Shown piece by piece: positions 21,215 to 22,406 of a stretch of DNA of 22,406 nucleotides. The DNA is from DASYQV01 sp036005125 (GTDB lineage Bacteria; Acidobacteriota; Vicinamibacteria; Vicinamibacterales; UBA2999). The stretch lies in the NCBI GenBank assembly GCA_036005125.1, contig DASYQV010000101.1:1-22406 (forward strand), written 5' to 3'. Under the pieces are notes generated by a model. That model did not search any database and was not told the origin of the DNA. It saw only the letters and a program-made list of their open reading frames with translations. Numbering within the stretch: the first letter of the stretch is position 1; each line of letters opens with the position of its first letter. Made by a program: the position numbers and the translations under genes.

Positions 21215-21256
21215 GTCGGTCGAATCGGCGCGTCCGCTCTCGTTTGGAGGACGGGT

Positions 21257-21640
21257 ATGTTGCAGGCGACACAGGATGGGGAGGTGGTTCGCGAGCTCGA
21301 AGCGATCGAACAGCAGCTTGCGTCGACGTGGAAAAAGCAGGACTGCGCTGGATGGGGTGCGCTGCTCGCCGACGACTGGTCGGTCACACACATCGACGCG
21401 CAAGTGATCACGAAGGAGCAGGCGCTGCAGATGTGCCGCACCGCTGCACCTCTCACGTCGACCGTGGATCACCTGGTCGTGCGCTCGTATGGCGATACGG
21501 CAATCGTCACCGGTCGGACGAAGGCGACGGTGAGCGGCGCAGCACCCGTCACGGTGACGCTTCGGTTCACCGACGTGTTCGTGCGGCGCGATGGACGGTG
21601 GATTGCGGTTGCCTCGCACGCGACGCGACTAGCCGAGTGA
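21257..21640 (+). CDS. NTF2-like (SnoaL/DUF4440-type) small protein
   Basis: The 127-residue cytoplasmic protein has the cone-shaped NTF2-like pattern: an N-terminal helix ELEAIEQQLASTWKKQDCAGWGALLADDWSVTHID, the motif VITKEQALQM, then curved strands ending RFTDVFVRRDGRWIAVASHATRLA. That final strand (F-R-DGRW-VASH) is the hallmark of DUF4440 proteins. Members are often small-molecule-binding or isomerase-like, mostly uncharacterised; no catalytic residue can be assigned here. GGAGG at 21246-21250, six bases before the ATG, fixes the start and argues against an earlier in-frame ATG inside repeat B3. Confidence 0.82.
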   Translation: MLQATQDGEVVRELEAIEQQLASTWKKQDCAGWGALLADDWSVTHIDAQVITKEQALQMCRTAAPLTSTVDHLVVRSYGDTAIVTGRTKATVSGAAPVTVTLRFTDVFVRRDGRWIAVASHATRLAE

Positions 21641-21785
21641 CGGTTGCGCGTGTCGCGGATTCACTTCAGGCGCGCGACGGCGGCCCGCCATACGCTCGGG
21701 TCGCCATACCCTCGTCGCGCGTCCACGCTCGTCGTTACGCCCGTATCGAGACCTACAGAACGTCAGCTTTGGTGATTTCTGTCTG

Positions 21786-21968
21786 TTGGTCGAGGCGCTT
21801 GGGTTCTCAACCATCAGAACCGCCGGAAGCCATCGCATCTACGGGCATCCGGGGGTTCCCGAGCTCGTCAACGTTCAAGACTTCGCCGGAGATGCGAAGC
21901 CGTACCAAATCCGTCAGGTGCTGCGCCTCATCGAGCGGTACAATCTCAAGCTGGGGGAGGCCTCGTGA
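21786..21968 (+). CDS. hicA: HicA-like toxin, N-terminus uncertain
   Basis: HicA toxins are small double-stranded-RNA-binding-like mRNA interferases. The core is clear: LGFSTIRTAGSHRIYGHPGVPELVNVQ with the catalytic-type His in GSH, then AKPYQIRQVLRLIERYNLKL. From the first usable start, a TTG at 21786, the protein has 60 residues. However, the frame stays open upstream and encodes a family-like segment (DLQNVSFGDFCLL, about 21750-21785) with no ATG, GTG or TTG before it. Either the TTG is real and the protein is short, or the original start has been lost. Its stop overlaps the hicB start (GTGA). Confidence 0.75.
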   Translation: MVEALGFSTIRTAGSHRIYGHPGVPELVNVQDFAGDAKPYQIRQVLRLIERYNLKLGEAS

Positions 21969-22183
21969 GGGACTACCATATCAACATCTTCTACAGCGAG
22001 GAAGACGGCGCCTACGTTGCGGACATTCCGGACCTCGACGCCTGCTCGGCCTTGGGGCAAACTGCTGAACAAGCCCTGCGGGAGGTCGAACGCGCAAAGC
22101 AGCTCTGGCTGGATGCTGCTCGGGCGACCGGAAAGACCATTCCGCTCCCTCGATACCGACCAGCGATCTACCAAGCTCGCTAG
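21965..22183 (+). CDS. hicB: HicB-like antitoxin, single domain
   Basis: The 72-residue protein is the partner antitoxin of hicA. It starts MRDYHINIFYSEEDGAYVADIPDLDACSALG, the standard HicB half-RNase-H fold, followed by a helix (TAEQALREVERAKQLWLDAARATGK) and ends with a short IPLPRYRPAIYQ tail. There is no C-terminal DNA-binding domain, so it may neutralise the toxin without acting as a conventional repressor. GGGGGAGG lies just before the GTG start, which overlaps the hicA stop by four bases. Confidence 0.88.
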   Translation: MRDYHINIFYSEEDGAYVADIPDLDACSALGQTAEQALREVERAKQLWLDAARATGKTIPLPRYRPAIYQAR

Positions 22184-22243
22184 CGTAAGCTTAATGCTGT
22201 GTTTCACGAGGCGGTCAGGCCTCCCGCTGGGTACGACGTTCAA

Positions 22244-22406
22244 TCAGACCCGCGCGCCTCGTGATACGGCCGCCGCGCCCGCGAGCTGCCCGGTCTTGTG
22301 TCGGTAGCTCGCCTCGATGAAGCTCGCAAACAGCGGGTGCGGTTTGAGCGGCCGCGACTGGAACTCCGGGTGGAACTGCACCGCGAGATACCACGGGTGA
22401 TCGGGG
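22244..22406 (-). CDS. pyrG: CTP synthase, C-terminal part (partial)
   Basis: The minus-strand frame entering from the right edge reads DHPWYLAVQFHPEFQSRPLKPHPLFASF and stops at TGA (22246-22244). FHPEF carries the His and Glu of the glutamine amidotransferase triad, and SRPLKPHPLF is typical of CTP synthase, which makes CTP from UTP and glutamine. About 54 residues are in the window. The tail after ASYRHK (TGQLAGAAAVSRGARV) is variable. pyrG frequently lies next to kdsA, but here about 9 kb separates them. Confidence 0.88.
   Translation of the reverse strand, partial: PDHPWYLAVQFHPEFQSRPLKPHPLFASFIEASYRHKTGQLAGAAAVSRGARV

Noticed and set aside
21194..21256. Longer NTF2-like protein starting at an ATG at 21194
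   Set aside because: The extension is encoded by the right half of repeat B3, and the ATG at 21257 has a well-spaced GGAGG.

Overview
The window reads as a chromosomal piece of a GC-rich, Gram-negative (diderm) bacterium. Kdo/LPS genes, lipoproteins, a predicted outer-membrane barrel and a secretin C-terminus support a diderm envelope. The gene families, including a large secreted family of unknown function and a haem/copper-monooxygenase fusion, together with abundant short palindromic repeats, suggest Acidobacteriota, probably class Vicinamibacteria. That placement is inference; there is no rRNA here.

Layout. Bases 1-2600 (+): the end of a secretin gene (PilQ/GspD type), two lipoproteins (the second with three PKD domains) and a TPR protein that appears to have its own leaderless promoter. 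2700-5740 (+): an M24 peptidase followed by accB and accC of acetyl-CoA carboxylase, overlapping by 8 bases. 5750-9960 (+): thiE, an amino-acid permease, folD and coaE. 10036-13162 (-): the LPS block kdsA-kdsD-lapB, read leftwards. 13239-14279 (+): a secreted protein of unknown function. 14401-19743 (-): a compact five-gene operon of outer-membrane barrel, ABC ATPase, two FtsX-type permeases and a LolA-like protein. 19887-22183 (+): a cytochrome c/copper monooxygenase-like protein, an NTF2-like protein and a small hicAB pair. 22244-22406 (-): the 3' end of pyrG.

How the genes work together. accBC, thiE, folD and coaE are housekeeping metabolism. kdsA and kdsD make Kdo precursors, and LapB would tune LPS output. 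The five-gene operon looks like a dedicated Lol/MacB-type export route to the outer membrane. pyrG commonly sits next to kdsA; here about 9 kb of accessory genes, a toxin-antitoxin pair and repeats lie between them.

The most unusual content is non-coding. At least three unrelated families of short interspersed palindromes sit tightly against gene ends: (A) arrays of a 7-base GATTCNT unit facing each other as inverted arms (five copies); (B) 80-90 bp elements with GTACGTAGGCCG-type ends enclosing hairpins whose stems differ but stay paired (three copies); (C) a nested palindromic insertion inside the ABC operon. In several cases the repeat supplies the stop codon and last residues of the neighbouring gene, or possibly the first residues of thiE. 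No tRNA, rRNA or CRISPR array was recognised, and no gene-free stretch exceeds 300 bases.
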